Of a stretch of DNA of 49,261 nucleotides, positions 1-7,921 are shown piece after piece. Numbering within the stretch: the first letter of the stretch is position 1; each line of letters begins with the position of its first letter. This DNA comes from Lysobacterales bacterium. Its GTDB lineage: Bacteria > Pseudomonadota > Gammaproteobacteria > Xanthomonadales > Xanthomonadaceae. A program made the translations under genes and the position numbers. The notes under the pieces were generated by a model. That model did no database searches. It had not been told where the DNA came from and saw only the letters and a program-made list of their open reading frames with translations. Where the stretch lies: contig JAATFG010000066.1 of the NCBI GenBank assembly GCA_015655355.1, positions 1 to 49,261 on the forward strand. Reading direction: 5' to 3'.

Positions 1-925
<925 letters not shown>

Positions 926-945
926 GGGGCTGCCTGTGGGTTGGT

Positions 946-1398
946 TCATGCGACCGCGACGTGGACGGGAATGCTTCGTCGCGCTTCATTGCTCTGTTCG
1001 GTTTGCAGCATCTGCTGCAGGGTGAAGCCGCGCAGCGCATCGGCGACGACGTCGTTGATCAGCCGCCAGTTGGCACGCACGCCGCATTTCTGGGCGATGC
1101 CGCAATGCGAATCGGTCTGGCTGCATTCGGTCATCGCCAGCGGGCCTTCCATCGCCTCGACGATTTCGATCAGCGAGATGTGTGCGGCGTCGCGGCTCAG
1201 GCGATAGCCGCCGTGCGCACCGCGCAAACTGGCGACCAGCCCGGCCTGGGCCAGCGGCTTGAGGATTTTCGCCACGGTGGTGGCTTCCAGCCCGGCGGCC
1301 TCGGCCAGTTCGGTGGCGCTGTGCACTTCGTCCGGGCGTGCGGCGAGCACGGTCAGGACGACGGTGGCGTAATCGGTCAACTTGGTGACGCGCAGCAT
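946..1398 (-). CDS. Rrf2-family Fe-S responsive transcriptional regulator of the suf operon
   Basis: The 150-residue product starts [15 protein letters not shown]. It has an N-terminal winged helix (residues about 2-70, including [12 protein letters not shown]) and three cysteines at 92, 99 and 105, the IscR-type cluster-binding arrangement (IscR uses 92, 98, 104). By family knowledge it senses Fe-S status through a [2Fe-2S] cluster and controls the suf operon and itself. The ATG at 1398 was chosen over far-upstream starts because homology begins exactly there and a promoter lies just upstream (1430-1458). sufB follows 20 bp after the stop, so the two are cotranscribed. It corresponds to the group annotated as SUF system regulators; it is not necessarily orthologous to IscR or cyanobacterial SufR. 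Confidence 0.9.
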   Translation of the reverse strand: MLRVTKLTDYATVVLTVLAARPDEVHSATELAEAAGLEATTVAKILKPLAQAGLVASLRGAHGGYRLSRDAAHISLIEIVEAMEGPLAMTECSQTDSHCGIAQKCGVRANWRLINDVVADALRGFTLQQMLQTEQSNEARRSIPVHVAVA

Positions 1399-1415
1399 TT
1401 GAGAATCGCTCTCAA
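1399..1415 (-). promoter_or_regulatory. Candidate Fur-like box over the leader of the rrf2-suf operon
   Basis: The inverted repeat TTGAGAATCGCTCTCAA abuts the start codon at 1398. Read as 7-1-7 it is TGAGAAT-C-GCTCTCA, close to the Fur half-site TGATAAT. It would cover the transcript start-proximal DNA and the ribosome-binding region. Iron control by Fur of suf genes is known in other proteobacteria; here it is inferred only from the palindrome. Confidence 0.5.
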
Positions 1416-1421
1416 TAAAGA

Positions 1422-1436
1422 GTACCAAAATTGTAC
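1422..1436 (-). promoter_or_regulatory. GTAC-N7-GTAC inverted repeat over the -10 of the suf promoter
   Basis: GTACCAAAATTGTAC is a perfect inverted repeat of GTAC arms with a 7-base spacer. It covers the predicted -10 (1430-1435) and transcription start of the rrf2-suf promoter, a typical place for autorepression. Binding by the Rrf2 protein encoded next door is an inference. Confidence 0.35.
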
Positions 1437-1458
1437 GCTTTTCTGCGGGCGAGGCCAA
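1430..1458 (-). promoter_or_regulatory. Sigma-70 promoter of rrf2-suf
   Basis: On the minus strand a TTGGCC -35 (1453-1458) and a TACAAT -10 (1430-1435) are separated by 17 bases. Transcription would start near 1423, leaving a leader of about 25 bases before the ATG at 1398. Confidence 0.55.
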
Positions 1459-1542
1459 GCGTGGCGACCACGCTGCGACCGTGCGTGCCATCGGGCGTTG
1501 GGTCGTGCGAGAATCCGGAGGCCCCATCCACTTACCTTGCCC

Positions 1543-2028
1543 ATGGCCAACAAGAAGATCGAAGCGCGCAAATCCGACATCCACGGCAACGGCGTGTTCG
1601 CCATCGCGCCCATCAAGAAGGGCGAGCGCATCATCGAATACAAGGGCAAGCGCCGCAGCCACGCTTCGGTCGACCAGGACGATGCCGGCGACGTCGAATC
1701 CGGCCATACCTTCCTGTTCACCCTCAACGACGAATACGTCATCGACGGCGACCAGGACGGCAACAAGGCGCGCTGGATCAACCATTCCTGCGCGCCGAAC
1801 TGCGAAGCGGTGCTGGAAGAGCACGACGGCAAGAACCGCAGGAAGGACAAGGTCTTCATCGAGGCGATCCGCGACATCGCGCCCGGCGAGGAACTGACCT
1901 ACAACTACGGCATCACCCTCGAAGAACCGCATACCGCGCGCCTGAAGAAGGTCTGGGCCTGCCGCTGCGGCAGCAAGAAGTGCACCGGCACGATGCTGCA
2001 GCCGAAGAAGAAGGCCAAGGCCGCCTGA
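1543..2028 (+). CDS. SET-domain protein-lysine methyltransferase with post-SET motif
   Basis: The 161-residue protein is almost entirely a SET domain: [20 protein letters not shown] near the N-terminus, the cofactor and lysine-channel motif [11 protein letters not shown] around residue 78, and EELTYNYG around 118. It ends with a post-SET cysteine cluster (CRCGSKKC) and a Lys-rich tail (PKKKAKAA). By family knowledge it transfers methyl from S-adenosylmethionine to a protein lysine; the bacterial substrate is unknown. The ATG at 1543 is the natural start because homology begins within ten residues. The gene is divergent from the suf regulator. No linked substrate gene is evident, though an HU-like Lys-rich DNA-binding protein is encoded 2.4 kb away. 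Confidence 0.88.
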   Translation: MANKKIEARKSDIHGNGVFAIAPIKKGERIIEYKGKRRSHASVDQDDAGDVESGHTFLFTLNDEYVIDGDQDGNKARWINHSCAPNCEAVLEEHDGKNRRKDKVFIEAIRDIAPGEELTYNYGITLEEPHTARLKKVWACRCGSKKCTGTMLQPKKKAKAA

Positions 2029-2104
2029 GTTCGGCCTTTGGCGTGATGCGCGCCTGCGTGCGATGCGCGAACATGCACGCATCGTCCGTCGCGGAGTGCG
2101 TGTC

Positions 2105-2893
2105 ATGGGTTCGAGCATCGAAGGCAAGGTCGCGGTCGTCACCGGCGCGGCCAGCGGCATCGGCAAGGCGATCGCGACGATGCTGGCGCAAGCCGGCGCG
2201 AAGGTCGCCATCGCCGACTTGAACGAAGCCGGCGCGCAGGTTGCCGCCGGTGAAATCGCCGCCACGGGCGGCACCGCCATCGGCGTCGCGATGGACGTGA
2301 CCGACGAAGCGGCGGTGAATTCGGGCATCGAAGAAATCCGTGCCGAACTCGGCCCGGTCGACATCCTCGTCTCCAATGCCGGCATCCAGATCGTCAATCC
2401 GATCGAGCAATTCGCCTACGCCGACTGGAAGAAGATGCTGGCGATCCATCTCGATGGCGCGTTCCTGACCACCAAGGCGGTGTTGCCGCAGATGTACGCG
2501 AATGGCCGCGGCGGCATCGTCATCTACATGGGCTCGGTGCATTCGCACCTGGCTTCGCCGCTGAAATCGGCCTACGTCACCGCCAAGCACGGCCTGCTCG
2601 GGCTGGCACGCACGCTGGCGAAGGAAGGCGCCAAGCATGGCGTGGTCAGCAACGTCGTGTGCCCCGGCTTCGTGCGCACGCCGCTGGTCGAGAAGCAGAT
2701 TCCCGAGCAGGCGAAGGAACTGGGCCTCAGCGAAGAGGACGTGGTGAAGAAGGTGATGCTCGGCGGCACCGTCGACGGCATCTTCACCACCCTGGAGGAC
2801 GTGGCGCAGACGGTGAAGTTCCTGTGCGAATTCCCGTCCGCCGCGCTGACCGGGCAGAGCATCACCGTCAGCCATGGCTGGCACATGCAGTGA
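2105..2893 (+). CDS. bdhA: 3-hydroxybutyrate dehydrogenase
   Basis: This is a 262-residue short-chain dehydrogenase. The nucleotide motif TGAASGIG sits at residues 13-20, Asp38 ends beta-2 (NAD preference), NAG is at 91-93, and the catalytic Ser144, Tyr157 and Lys161 are present. The [18 protein letters not shown] block and the C-terminal GWHMQ are diagnostic of D-3-hydroxybutyrate dehydrogenase, which interconverts 3-hydroxybutyrate and acetoacetate during polyhydroxybutyrate or ketone-body use. An in-frame ATG at 2063 would add 14 residues ([14 protein letters not shown]) unlike the family, so 2105 is preferred. It stands alone and is followed by a hairpin repeat at 2902. Confidence 0.92.
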   Translation: MGSSIEGKVAVVTGAASGIGKAIATMLAQAGAKVAIADLNEAGAQVAAGEIAATGGTAIGVAMDVTDEAAVNSGIEEIRAELGPVDILVSNAGIQIVNPIEQFAYADWKKMLAIHLDGAFLTTKAVLPQMYANGRGGIVIYMGSVHSHLASPLKSAYVTAKHGLLGLARTLAKEGAKHGVVSNVVCPGFVRTPLVEKQIPEQAKELGLSEEDVVKKVMLGGTVDGIFTTLEDVAQTVKFLCEFPSAALTGQSITVSHGWHMQ

Positions 2894-2901
2894 GCGACGT
2901 C

Positions 2902-2925
2902 GTCATTCCGATCGGCCGGAATGAC
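2902..2925 (+). repeat. REP-like palindrome, possible bidirectional terminator
   Basis: A 9-bp stem GTCATTCCG/CGGAATGAC with a 6-base loop lies between the convergent bdhA and lipoprotein genes. The GTCATTCC stem is the core of a small palindromic repeat common in Xanthomonadales genomes. There is no T-run, so a terminator role is inferred from position. Confidence 0.6.
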
Positions 2926-2936
2926 GCCAGGGCGCA

Positions 2937-3506
2937 TTACCGTTGCGCTGCGGCCTTGTCCGCCGCGTCCGGCAGGCGGGTGAAATCGGCGCTGGCGAAA
3001 TGCCAGTGGCGCGACTTCTCGTCGACCCCATCGACCACGATCGCGCGCAGGGTGAAGCGGCCTTCCAGCGCGTGGGTGCTGCCGTCCTTCATCCGTTCCT
3101 GCACCTGCACCGGCACCCGCGCATAGCGCGAACCGGCGGCGCCCTCGATCCGCGACGCGCTGCCGACCTTGGCGTCGAGCCAGTCGATGTTGTTGGCGTA
3201 GCCATCATGGAAATGGGCGAAATCCTGGTCGCTGGCCTTGCCGTTGCCGCTCCAGAAACCGTAGGCGCGCGCATAGTCGGCCTGCTGCAGGGCCTGGTAG
3301 TAATCGCGGACGAAGTCCTCGGCGCTGGCCCGGGTGAGGTAACTGGTGTCGGCGATTTCCTTGACCGGGGCGATGTCCGCCGGCGCGGCGCTGGATGCGG
3401 CGGAGGGCGCGGTTGCGTCCGGCGTGGAGCGGGAACCGGCGGTGTCGTCGCAGGCGCACAACAGGATCGAGAGCGCGCAAAGCGCGGCCAGCGGCAGGTA
3501 TTTCAT
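2937..3506 (-). CDS. Predicted lipoprotein of unknown function
   Basis: The 189-residue protein begins with a lipoprotein signal peptide: a hydrophobic segment after MKYLPLAALCAL, then the lipobox LCAC with Cys19. A low-complexity Ser/Ala/Pro linker covers roughly residues 20-48. The folded part (EDFVRDYYQALQQADYARAYGFW through RHWHFASADFTRLP) resembles small NTF2-like or DUF4440-type cone domains, but I cannot assign a family. It should be anchored in the outer membrane facing the periplasm. The ATG at 3506 was chosen because the signal peptide starts there; upstream frame extends without homology. It may be read alone. Confidence 0.75.
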   Translation of the reverse strand: MKYLPLAALCALSILLCACDDTAGSRSTPDATAPSAASSAAPADIAPVKEIADTSYLTRASAEDFVRDYYQALQQADYARAYGFWSGNGKASDQDFAHFHDGYANNIDWLDAKVGSASRIEGAAGSRYARVPVQVQERMKDGSTHALEGRFTLRAIVVDGVDEKSRHWHFASADFTRLPDAADKAAAQR

Positions 3507-3558
3507 CGAATCGGCTCCGGGGCGTGTTCGCGTGAATCGAGACTGCCATTGTCGCAAA

Positions 3559-3846
3559 TCACGGCGGCGATGCGAGCCTGCGCTTGCGTTCGTCGGTGTA
3601 ATGCCACCATGGCCGCGCCGGCTCGCCCTGCATGAAACGCACCGCGCTGATGAAGGCGTCGACCACGCACGGGTCGTGGCGCATGCCGGTGCGCGCGCAG
3701 AGCCTGGCATACAGCGCATACGGATCGCAGTTGGCCAGTTGCGCCGGACGTTCGATGCCGAGCAGGCGCAGATCGGCGGCGCCGGCCTTGCCGATGTTGG
3801 GAATGTCGGTCAGGCGCGAGGCTTCGGCGGCGTGGCGGGCTTTCAT
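3559..3846 (-). CDS. Cdd1-like helix-hairpin-helix protein (pathogenicity-locus family)
   Basis: This 95-residue protein contains an N-terminal helix-hairpin-helix segment (LTDIPNIGKAGAADLRLLGI, residues about 12-31) followed by LYARLCARTGMRHDPCVVDAFISAVRF and a C-terminal PWWHYTDERK. That order matches the small family annotated as mitomycin-resistance or Cdd1 pathogenicity-locus proteins, which have no proven biochemical role; a nucleic-acid contact is suggested by the HhH fold. It lies 15 bp after the DUF3861 gene on the same strand and is probably cotranscribed with it. Confidence 0.75.
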   Translation of the reverse strand: MKARHAAEASRLTDIPNIGKAGAADLRLLGIERPAQLANCDPYALYARLCARTGMRHDPCVVDAFISAVRFMQGEPARPWWHYTDERKRRLASPP

Positions 3847-3861
3847 GCCGCCAGCATACGC

Positions 3862-4155
3862 TCACGTCCCGTGCAGTTTTTCCGCGAAGGCCTGCAACTG
3901 GGTGCGCAGGCTGCGATAGGGTTCGCTCTTGCCATGGCGTTCGCCGAGCGAATCGAGCAGGCGCAGGCCGATCGCCAGCGCGGCGCGTTCGTCGCCGTCG
4001 AGGCCGCGCTGGCGCTGCACCGATTCGAGCTGGCGCATCCAGTCGGCGGCGTCGCGGTGCTCGAACTCGATCGAGCAGCGCCCGCTGCATGGCAGGCCGT
4101 CCTTCTCGATGGGGGTGACGGTGATGCGATAACGATGCGGGGCGTGCGTGGACAT
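3862..4155 (-). CDS. DUF3861-family small protein
   Basis: The 97-residue product starts MSTHAPHRYRITVTPIE, has a central acidic/aromatic block (SIEFEHRDAADWMRQLESVQ) and ends in a helix-rich tail with LDGDERAALAIGLRLLDSLGE. The RYRITV opening and the ERAALAIGLRLL helix fit the DUF3861 family, whose function is unknown. The ATG at 4155 is where homology begins; an upstream in-frame extension to 4377 has no family match and overlaps the HU terminator. It is followed after 15 bp by the Cdd1-like gene. Confidence 0.65.
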   Translation of the reverse strand: MSTHAPHRYRITVTPIEKDGLPCSGRCSIEFEHRDAADWMRQLESVQRQRGLDGDERAALAIGLRLLDSLGERHGKSEPYRSLRTQLQAFAEKLHGT

Positions 4156-4316
4156 GGTCGGCGTGGCGGGAGACTTGGGATGCGTCCACGATAGCCACGT
4201 CGCGGCTGAATGGCGGTGCCGCCGCCGTGATGAATCGTTCCGCACGGAAACGGAAAAGGATGACCACGCCACTCCGGATTGTGCCCGCCGCGCCGCCAGC
4301 GGAACGCCGCAGAACG

Positions 4317-4344
4317 AAAAAAGGCAGCCGAAGCTGCCTTTTTT
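4317..4344 (-). terminator. Rho-independent terminator downstream of the HU-like gene
   Basis: The stem GGCAGC/GCTGCC (4323-4328 and 4333-4338) with a CGAA tetraloop is flanked by six A on one side and six T on the other. It can act in both directions and sits 34 bases after the HU-like stop codon. Confidence 0.9.
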
Positions 4345-4377
4345 GCGGGAAACGGCGTGCTTGCTCCGATAGGGCAA

Positions 4378-4746
4378 TTACAGCGCGGCGTCCTTCAGCT
4401 TCTTCAGCGGGCGCACCTTCACCTTGACCGTGGCCGGCTTGGCGGCGAACCACACTTCTTCCTTGGTGAACGGGTTGATGCCCTTGCGCTTGGGCTTGGC
4501 GGCGACGGCGACGGCGGTGACCTTCAGCAGGCCCGGCAGGGTGAAGCTGCCCGCGCCCTTCTTGCTGATCGATGCGTGCGCAGCCGATTCCAGGCCGGCC
4601 AGAACGGCGCGGACGTCCTTGGCGGCGACGCCGGTGCCTTCGGCGATGTACGCGACCAGGCCCGACTTGCTCAGGGCTTCCTTGATCGGTTTTGCGGCGG
4701 CCGGCTTGGCGGCTTTCTTCGGAGCGGCCTTCTTCTTGGTTGCCAT
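4378..4746 (-). CDS. HU-family DNA-binding protein with Lys/Ala-rich N-terminal tail
   Basis: The 122-residue protein is longer than a standard 90-residue HU. Residues 1-22 form a Lys/Ala/Pro tail (MATKKKAAPKKAAKPAAAK), followed by the HU dimer core (KSGLVAYIAEGTGVAAKDVRAVLAGLES) and the DNA-binding beta-arm region (KGAGSFTLPGLLKVTA, then GINPFTKEEVWFAAKPATVKVKVRPLKKLKDA). The arm keeps the INPFT motif that carries the intercalating proline. It should bend and compact chromosomal DNA; the tail is reminiscent of histone H1-like C-terminal domains. A strong promoter (4816-4844) and a clean terminator (4317-4344) make it a monocistronic unit. Confidence 0.88.
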   Translation of the reverse strand: MATKKKAAPKKAAKPAAAKPIKEALSKSGLVAYIAEGTGVAAKDVRAVLAGLESAAHASISKKGAGSFTLPGLLKVTAVAVAAKPKRKGINPFTKEEVWFAAKPATVKVKVRPLKKLKDAAL

Positions 4747-4815
4747 AAATGTCCTGTCTTCAATTCGTCAGTGGGTTGTTCGGCCTCGACATCGCGAGCG
4801 ACGTTCGGCAAGCGG

Positions 4816-4844
4816 AATGTAGGGGAAAAAATCGCGCACGCCAA
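4816..4844 (-). promoter_or_regulatory. Sigma-70 promoter of the HU-like gene
   Basis: A TTGGCG -35 (4839-4844) and TACATT -10 (4816-4821) are separated by exactly 17 bases on the minus strand, with a T-rich spacer. The predicted leader is about 60 bases and carries an AGGAC ribosome-binding sequence before the ATG at 4746. Confidence 0.55.
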
Positions 4845-4992
4845 GTACGAAAAGGTGTTTTCCGGGGATTTTTCGTCATGTGTCCGTGCAGAGCGTCGCA
4901 GAGCGGGGGAAAAGCCGGTTTTGCGCCAGCGGTGCCGACGCGTTTGCGGCGATGCGCAACGCGCCCGCGCCGGAAAACGCGGCGGGCGCGGC

Positions 4993-5022
4993 TTGTCCGC
5001 GTCGCGCCGGCTGGGTGATAGT
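4993..5022 (+). promoter_or_regulatory. Candidate promoter of the amidohydrolase gene
   Basis: TTGTCC (4993-4998) and GATAGT (5017-5022) are spaced by 18 bases, about 30 bases before the ATG at 5052. The match is moderate and the region is GC-rich. Confidence 0.3.
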
Positions 5023-5051
5023 GCGCATTCCTCGCCACTGGAACCGCCCGC

Positions 5052-6746
5052 ATGTGCGCCGGCCGCCTCGCTTTTGCCCTCGGTTTTTCCCTGTGCGTTG
5101 CCGCCGCCGGCGCGTTCGCCGCACAGGTCACGGTGCTCGATGCCAAGCGCATCTATACCGGCAACCCGCGGCAGCCGCAGGTCGAAGCCATCGCCTGGGA
5201 TGCCGACGGCAAGCTGCTGGCCGTCGGCAGCCATGCCGCCCTGGGCAGGCAGTTTCCCGGGGCCACGCACGTTGCGCGCGCGCAGGACACGCTGCTGCCC
5301 GGCCTGATCGACGCGCACGGCCATGTGATGCTGCTCGGCCAGAGCCTGCTGCAGGCCAACCTCACCGGCAGCGCAAGCAAGGCCGAGATCCTCGAGCGCC
5401 TGCAAGAAAACGCGAAGACCCTCGCGCCTGCGCAATGGCTGCAGGGCTGGGGCTGGGACCAGAACCGCTGGGTGGAAAAATCTTTTCCGATCGCCTCCGA
5501 TCTCGACGCCGCGTTTCCCGAGCGCCCGGTATGGCTGAGCCGCATCGACGGCCACGCCGGCTGGGCCAATTCCGCGGCACTGAAGCTGGCCGAACAGAAG
5601 CAACCGAAACTGCTTGACCCGCACTGGCAGCCCGACGGCGGCCACGTCGAACGCGATGCGAGCGGCAAGCCGACCGGCGTGTTCGTCGACAACGCGCAGG
5701 CCTTGGTGGATGCGGCGGTGCCGGCGCCAACCGAAGCGATGCGCGAACGCGCGCTGCAGGTGGCGACGCAGGCATTGGTCGCGGTCGGCCTGACCGGCAT
5801 GCACGACATGGGTACTTCGCGCGAGGATTTCGCGCTGATGCGCCGGTTCGCCGACGCCGGCAAACTGCCGCTGCGCATCGACGCCTACGCCTATGGCGAA
5901 GACATGCTCGACGATTTGTGCGCGATGGGCGGCAACTACGCGCATCCGTCCGGTCGCCTGGAAATGCACGGCGTGAAGTTGTTCATGGATGGCGCGCTCG
6001 GCAGCCGCGGCGCCGCACTGCTCGACGACTACAGCGACGACAAGGGCAACCGCGGCCTGTTCGTCACCGCGCCGGCGGATTACCAGCAACTGGTGGCGAA
6101 GGCGAAGTCCTGCCACATGCAGGTCGCCACGCATGCGATCGGCGACCGCGCCAACCGATTCGTGCTCGATACCTACGAAAAGACGCTGGGCGCCGATGCG
6201 AAAACCGACCACCGCTGGCGCGTCGAACACGCGCAGATCCTGTCGCCGCAGGACCTGCCGCGCTTCGCGCAACTGGGCATCATCGCCTCGATGCAGCCGA
6301 CGCACGCGACCAGCGACATGCCGTGGGCACAGGATCGCCTCGGCCCGCAGCGCATCCTCGGCGCTTACGCGTGGCAGAGCTTGCTGAAGTCCGGGGCGAA
6401 GCTCGCGTTCGGCTCGGATTTCCCGGTGGAATCGCCGGACCCGCGCCTCGGCCTGTACGCCGCGGTGACGCGCCAGGACGCGAAGGGCAATCCGCCCGGC
6501 GGCTGGTTCGCGAGCCAGCGCGTGAGTCGCGAGCAGGCGTTGGCCGGCTTCACTTCATGGGCCGCACACGCCGGTTTCGACGAGAACAAGGTCGGCCAGC
6601 TCAAGCCCGGCCTGCGCGCCGATTTCGTCGTGTTCGAGGGCGATTACTTCGCCGTTCCCGCCGCGCAAATCGCCACCCTGCCGATCGAATCGACGTGGGT
6701 CGATGGCAGGCCGGTATACGAAATCGATAAAAGCCCCACGAAGTAA
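5052..6746 (+). CDS. Exported YtcJ-like metal-dependent amidohydrolase
   Basis: The 564-residue protein begins with a Sec signal peptide (hydrophobic core LAFALGFSLCVAAAGAFA, likely cut after AFA near residue 24). The mature part is an amidohydrolase TIM barrel with the metal-binding HxH motif in DAHGHVM (near residue 89). Later signatures are HDMGTSREDF, KLFMDGALGSRGA, ATHAIGDRAN and FGSDFPVESPDPRLG. These are characteristic of the YtcJ/NfdA group, which hydrolyses N-substituted amides; the substrate here is unknown. It should act in the periplasm. The gene appears monocistronic. The next plus-strand gene is kilobases away. Confidence 0.87.
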   Translation: MCAGRLAFALGFSLCVAAAGAFAAQVTVLDAKRIYTGNPRQPQVEAIAWDADGKLLAVGSHAALGRQFPGATHVARAQDTLLPGLIDAHGHVMLLGQSLLQANLTGSASKAEILERLQENAKTLAPAQWLQGWGWDQNRWVEKSFPIASDLDAAFPERPVWLSRIDGHAGWANSAALKLAEQKQPKLLDPHWQPDGGHVERDASGKPTGVFVDNAQALVDAAVPAPTEAMRERALQVATQALVAVGLTGMHDMGTSREDFALMRRFADAGKLPLRIDAYAYGEDMLDDLCAMGGNYAHPSGRLEMHGVKLFMDGALGSRGAALLDDYSDDKGNRGLFVTAPADYQQLVAKAKSCHMQVATHAIGDRANRFVLDTYEKTLGADAKTDHRWRVEHAQILSPQDLPRFAQLGIIASMQPTHATSDMPWAQDRLGPQRILGAYAWQSLLKSGAKLAFGSDFPVESPDPRLGLYAAVTRQDAKGNPPGGWFASQRVSREQALAGFTSWAAHAGFDENKVGQLKPGLRADFVVFEGDYFAVPAAQIATLPIESTWVDGRPVYEIDKSPTK

Positions 6747-6788
6747 TCGCCGGCAACCAGCCGAGGATCAACGCCTGGAGCGCAGTCC

Positions 6789-6980
6789 CTAGGCAATCAA
6801 CCAGACCAGCAGCACTACTGCAAGGAGCGGATGCCGATGGAGCCACTCGTCGAAGGCTGGAGCCAACGCCAAGACAAATGCAAGCAACCCGACAAGCGTC
6901 AGCAGGCAGATCGCGGCCTGTTTGACCGGGTTTTTGCCCAATCGCCAGAAGCTGTTATTTCCGGGATTTTGAGGGGTCAT
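6789..6980 (-). CDS. Small two-helix membrane protein, unknown
   Basis: The 63-residue frame starts MTPQNPGNNSFWRLGKN and encodes two hydrophobic stretches, about residues 20-38 (AAICLLTLVGLLAFVLALA) and 47-62 (LLAVVLLVWLIA), separated by DEWLHRHP. This is a credible bitopic or hairpin membrane protein. It fits the spare DNA between two clearly defined genes and is less GC-rich than its neighbours. There is no strong Shine-Dalgarno sequence, and I recognise no family, so translation is not certain. Confidence 0.45.
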   Translation of the reverse strand: MTPQNPGNNSFWRLGKNPVKQAAICLLTLVGLLAFVLALAPAFDEWLHRHPLLAVVLLVWLIA

Positions 6981-7027
6981 GCGTAGAGCATAATCCAAAT
7001 TCAGGGGTATTGGCGGAAGCTGGACGA

Positions 7028-7921
7028 TCACCAATCCAGTTCGCCGCGGATCAGCGTGCGCGATTGTCCGCCGCTCCACACATCGCCTTGTGCGTCGATG
7101 ATCAATGCCAATTGCGCGTCGAAGCCGATTTCGCGGCCCTGGCTCACGGTGAAGCGCGCGTTGCCATGCGCGTCGCGCGGACGCGGCAGTGCGTCGCGTT
7201 CATCCAGCCACGCGGCGAGCATGGCGTTGGCCGCGCCGCTGGCGGCGTCCTCGAAACGGCGCTTGTTGCCGACGAAGGCGCGCACGGCGAAATCGAAGGC
7301 TTGGCCGGCGTCCGCCTTGGCGTAAGCGAACACGCCCATGCTGTCGGTGCTTTCGGCGAGCCCGGAAATCGCATCCCAATCCGGCTTGATCGAGCGCAGC
7401 GAGGATTCGTCGCGCACTTCGACCAGCCACCAGCGGCGACCACCGTCCATCAGCACCGGCGGCAGGTTTCCGGAATTCCAGTTGCGTGTGGCGTCGCGCA
7501 AGCGCGCGTCGTCGTGCGTGGCGACTTCGGCAACTTTCGCGCGCGGCGTGCGGATCGCGATCGTCTGCGCTGCGTCCGTGCCGTCGACGCGCAGCGGCAG
7601 CAAGCCGGCGATGCCTTCCTGCACCAGCACGCCCTCGCGCGGTTGCGCGATGCCCGCTTCGAGCACGGCATGCGCGGTGCCGACGCTCGGATGCCCGGCG
7701 AACGGCACTTCGCTTTGCGGGCTGAACATGCGCAGCGCGTAGCTGGCTTCGGCGCGCGTCGGCGGAAACACGAACGTCGTTTCCGGCAGGCCGGTCCAGC
7801 GCGCGATGGCCTGCATCCGCGCGTCGCTCAAGCCTTCGCCATCCAGCACGACGGCCAGCGGATTGCCGGCGCCGGAGTAGGGCGAGAACACGTCAAGCTG
7901 CAAAAAACGCCGGCTCACCAT
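7028..7921 (-). CDS. PhzF-family isomerase/epimerase (second copy of a tandem pair)
   Basis: The 297-residue protein has the PhzF/diaminopimelate-epimerase-like two-lobe fold. The opening FLQLDVFSPYSGAGNPLAVVLD, the catalytic-glutamate segment LPETTFVFPP, and the glycine-rich FAGHPSVGTAHAVLE are family hallmarks. The second-lobe phosphate-loop motif, usually EDPATGSAN, reads EDAASGAANA here. PhzF relatives isomerise small metabolites; the substrate is unknown. The start at 7921 overlaps the stop of the upstream paralogue by 7 bp, so the two are translationally coupled. The pair are diverged paralogues rather than a recent copy. Confidence 0.88.
   Translation of the reverse strand: MVSRRFLQLDVFSPYSGAGNPLAVVLDGEGLSDARMQAIARWTGLPETTFVFPPTRAEASYALRMFSPQSEVPFAGHPSVGTAHAVLEAGIAQPREGVLVQEGIAGLLPLRVDGTDAAQTIAIRTPRAKVAEVATHDDARLRDATRNWNSGNLPPVLMDGGRRWWLVEVRDESSLRSIKPDWDAISGLAESTDSMGVFAYAKADAGQAFDFAVRAFVGNKRRFEDAASGAANAMLAAWLDERDALPRPRDAHGNARFTVSQGREIGFDAQLALIIDAQGDVWSGGQSRTLIRGELDW

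Larger units (their letters stand above)
4747..5051. other. 305-bp divergent intergenic region
   Basis: This region separates the HU-like gene from the amidohydrolase. It holds the HU promoter (4816-4844), a candidate promoter for the amidohydrolase (4993-5022) and a GC-rich hairpin (GCGCCCGC at 4961-4968 pairing with GCGGGCGC at 4982-4989). I see no convincing coding sequence in it. Confidence 0.6.

Noticed and set aside
2937-3719. Longer start for the lipoprotein (260 residues)
   Set aside because: The signal peptide and lipobox begin at 3506; upstream residues are Arg-rich and overlap the upstream region of the next gene.
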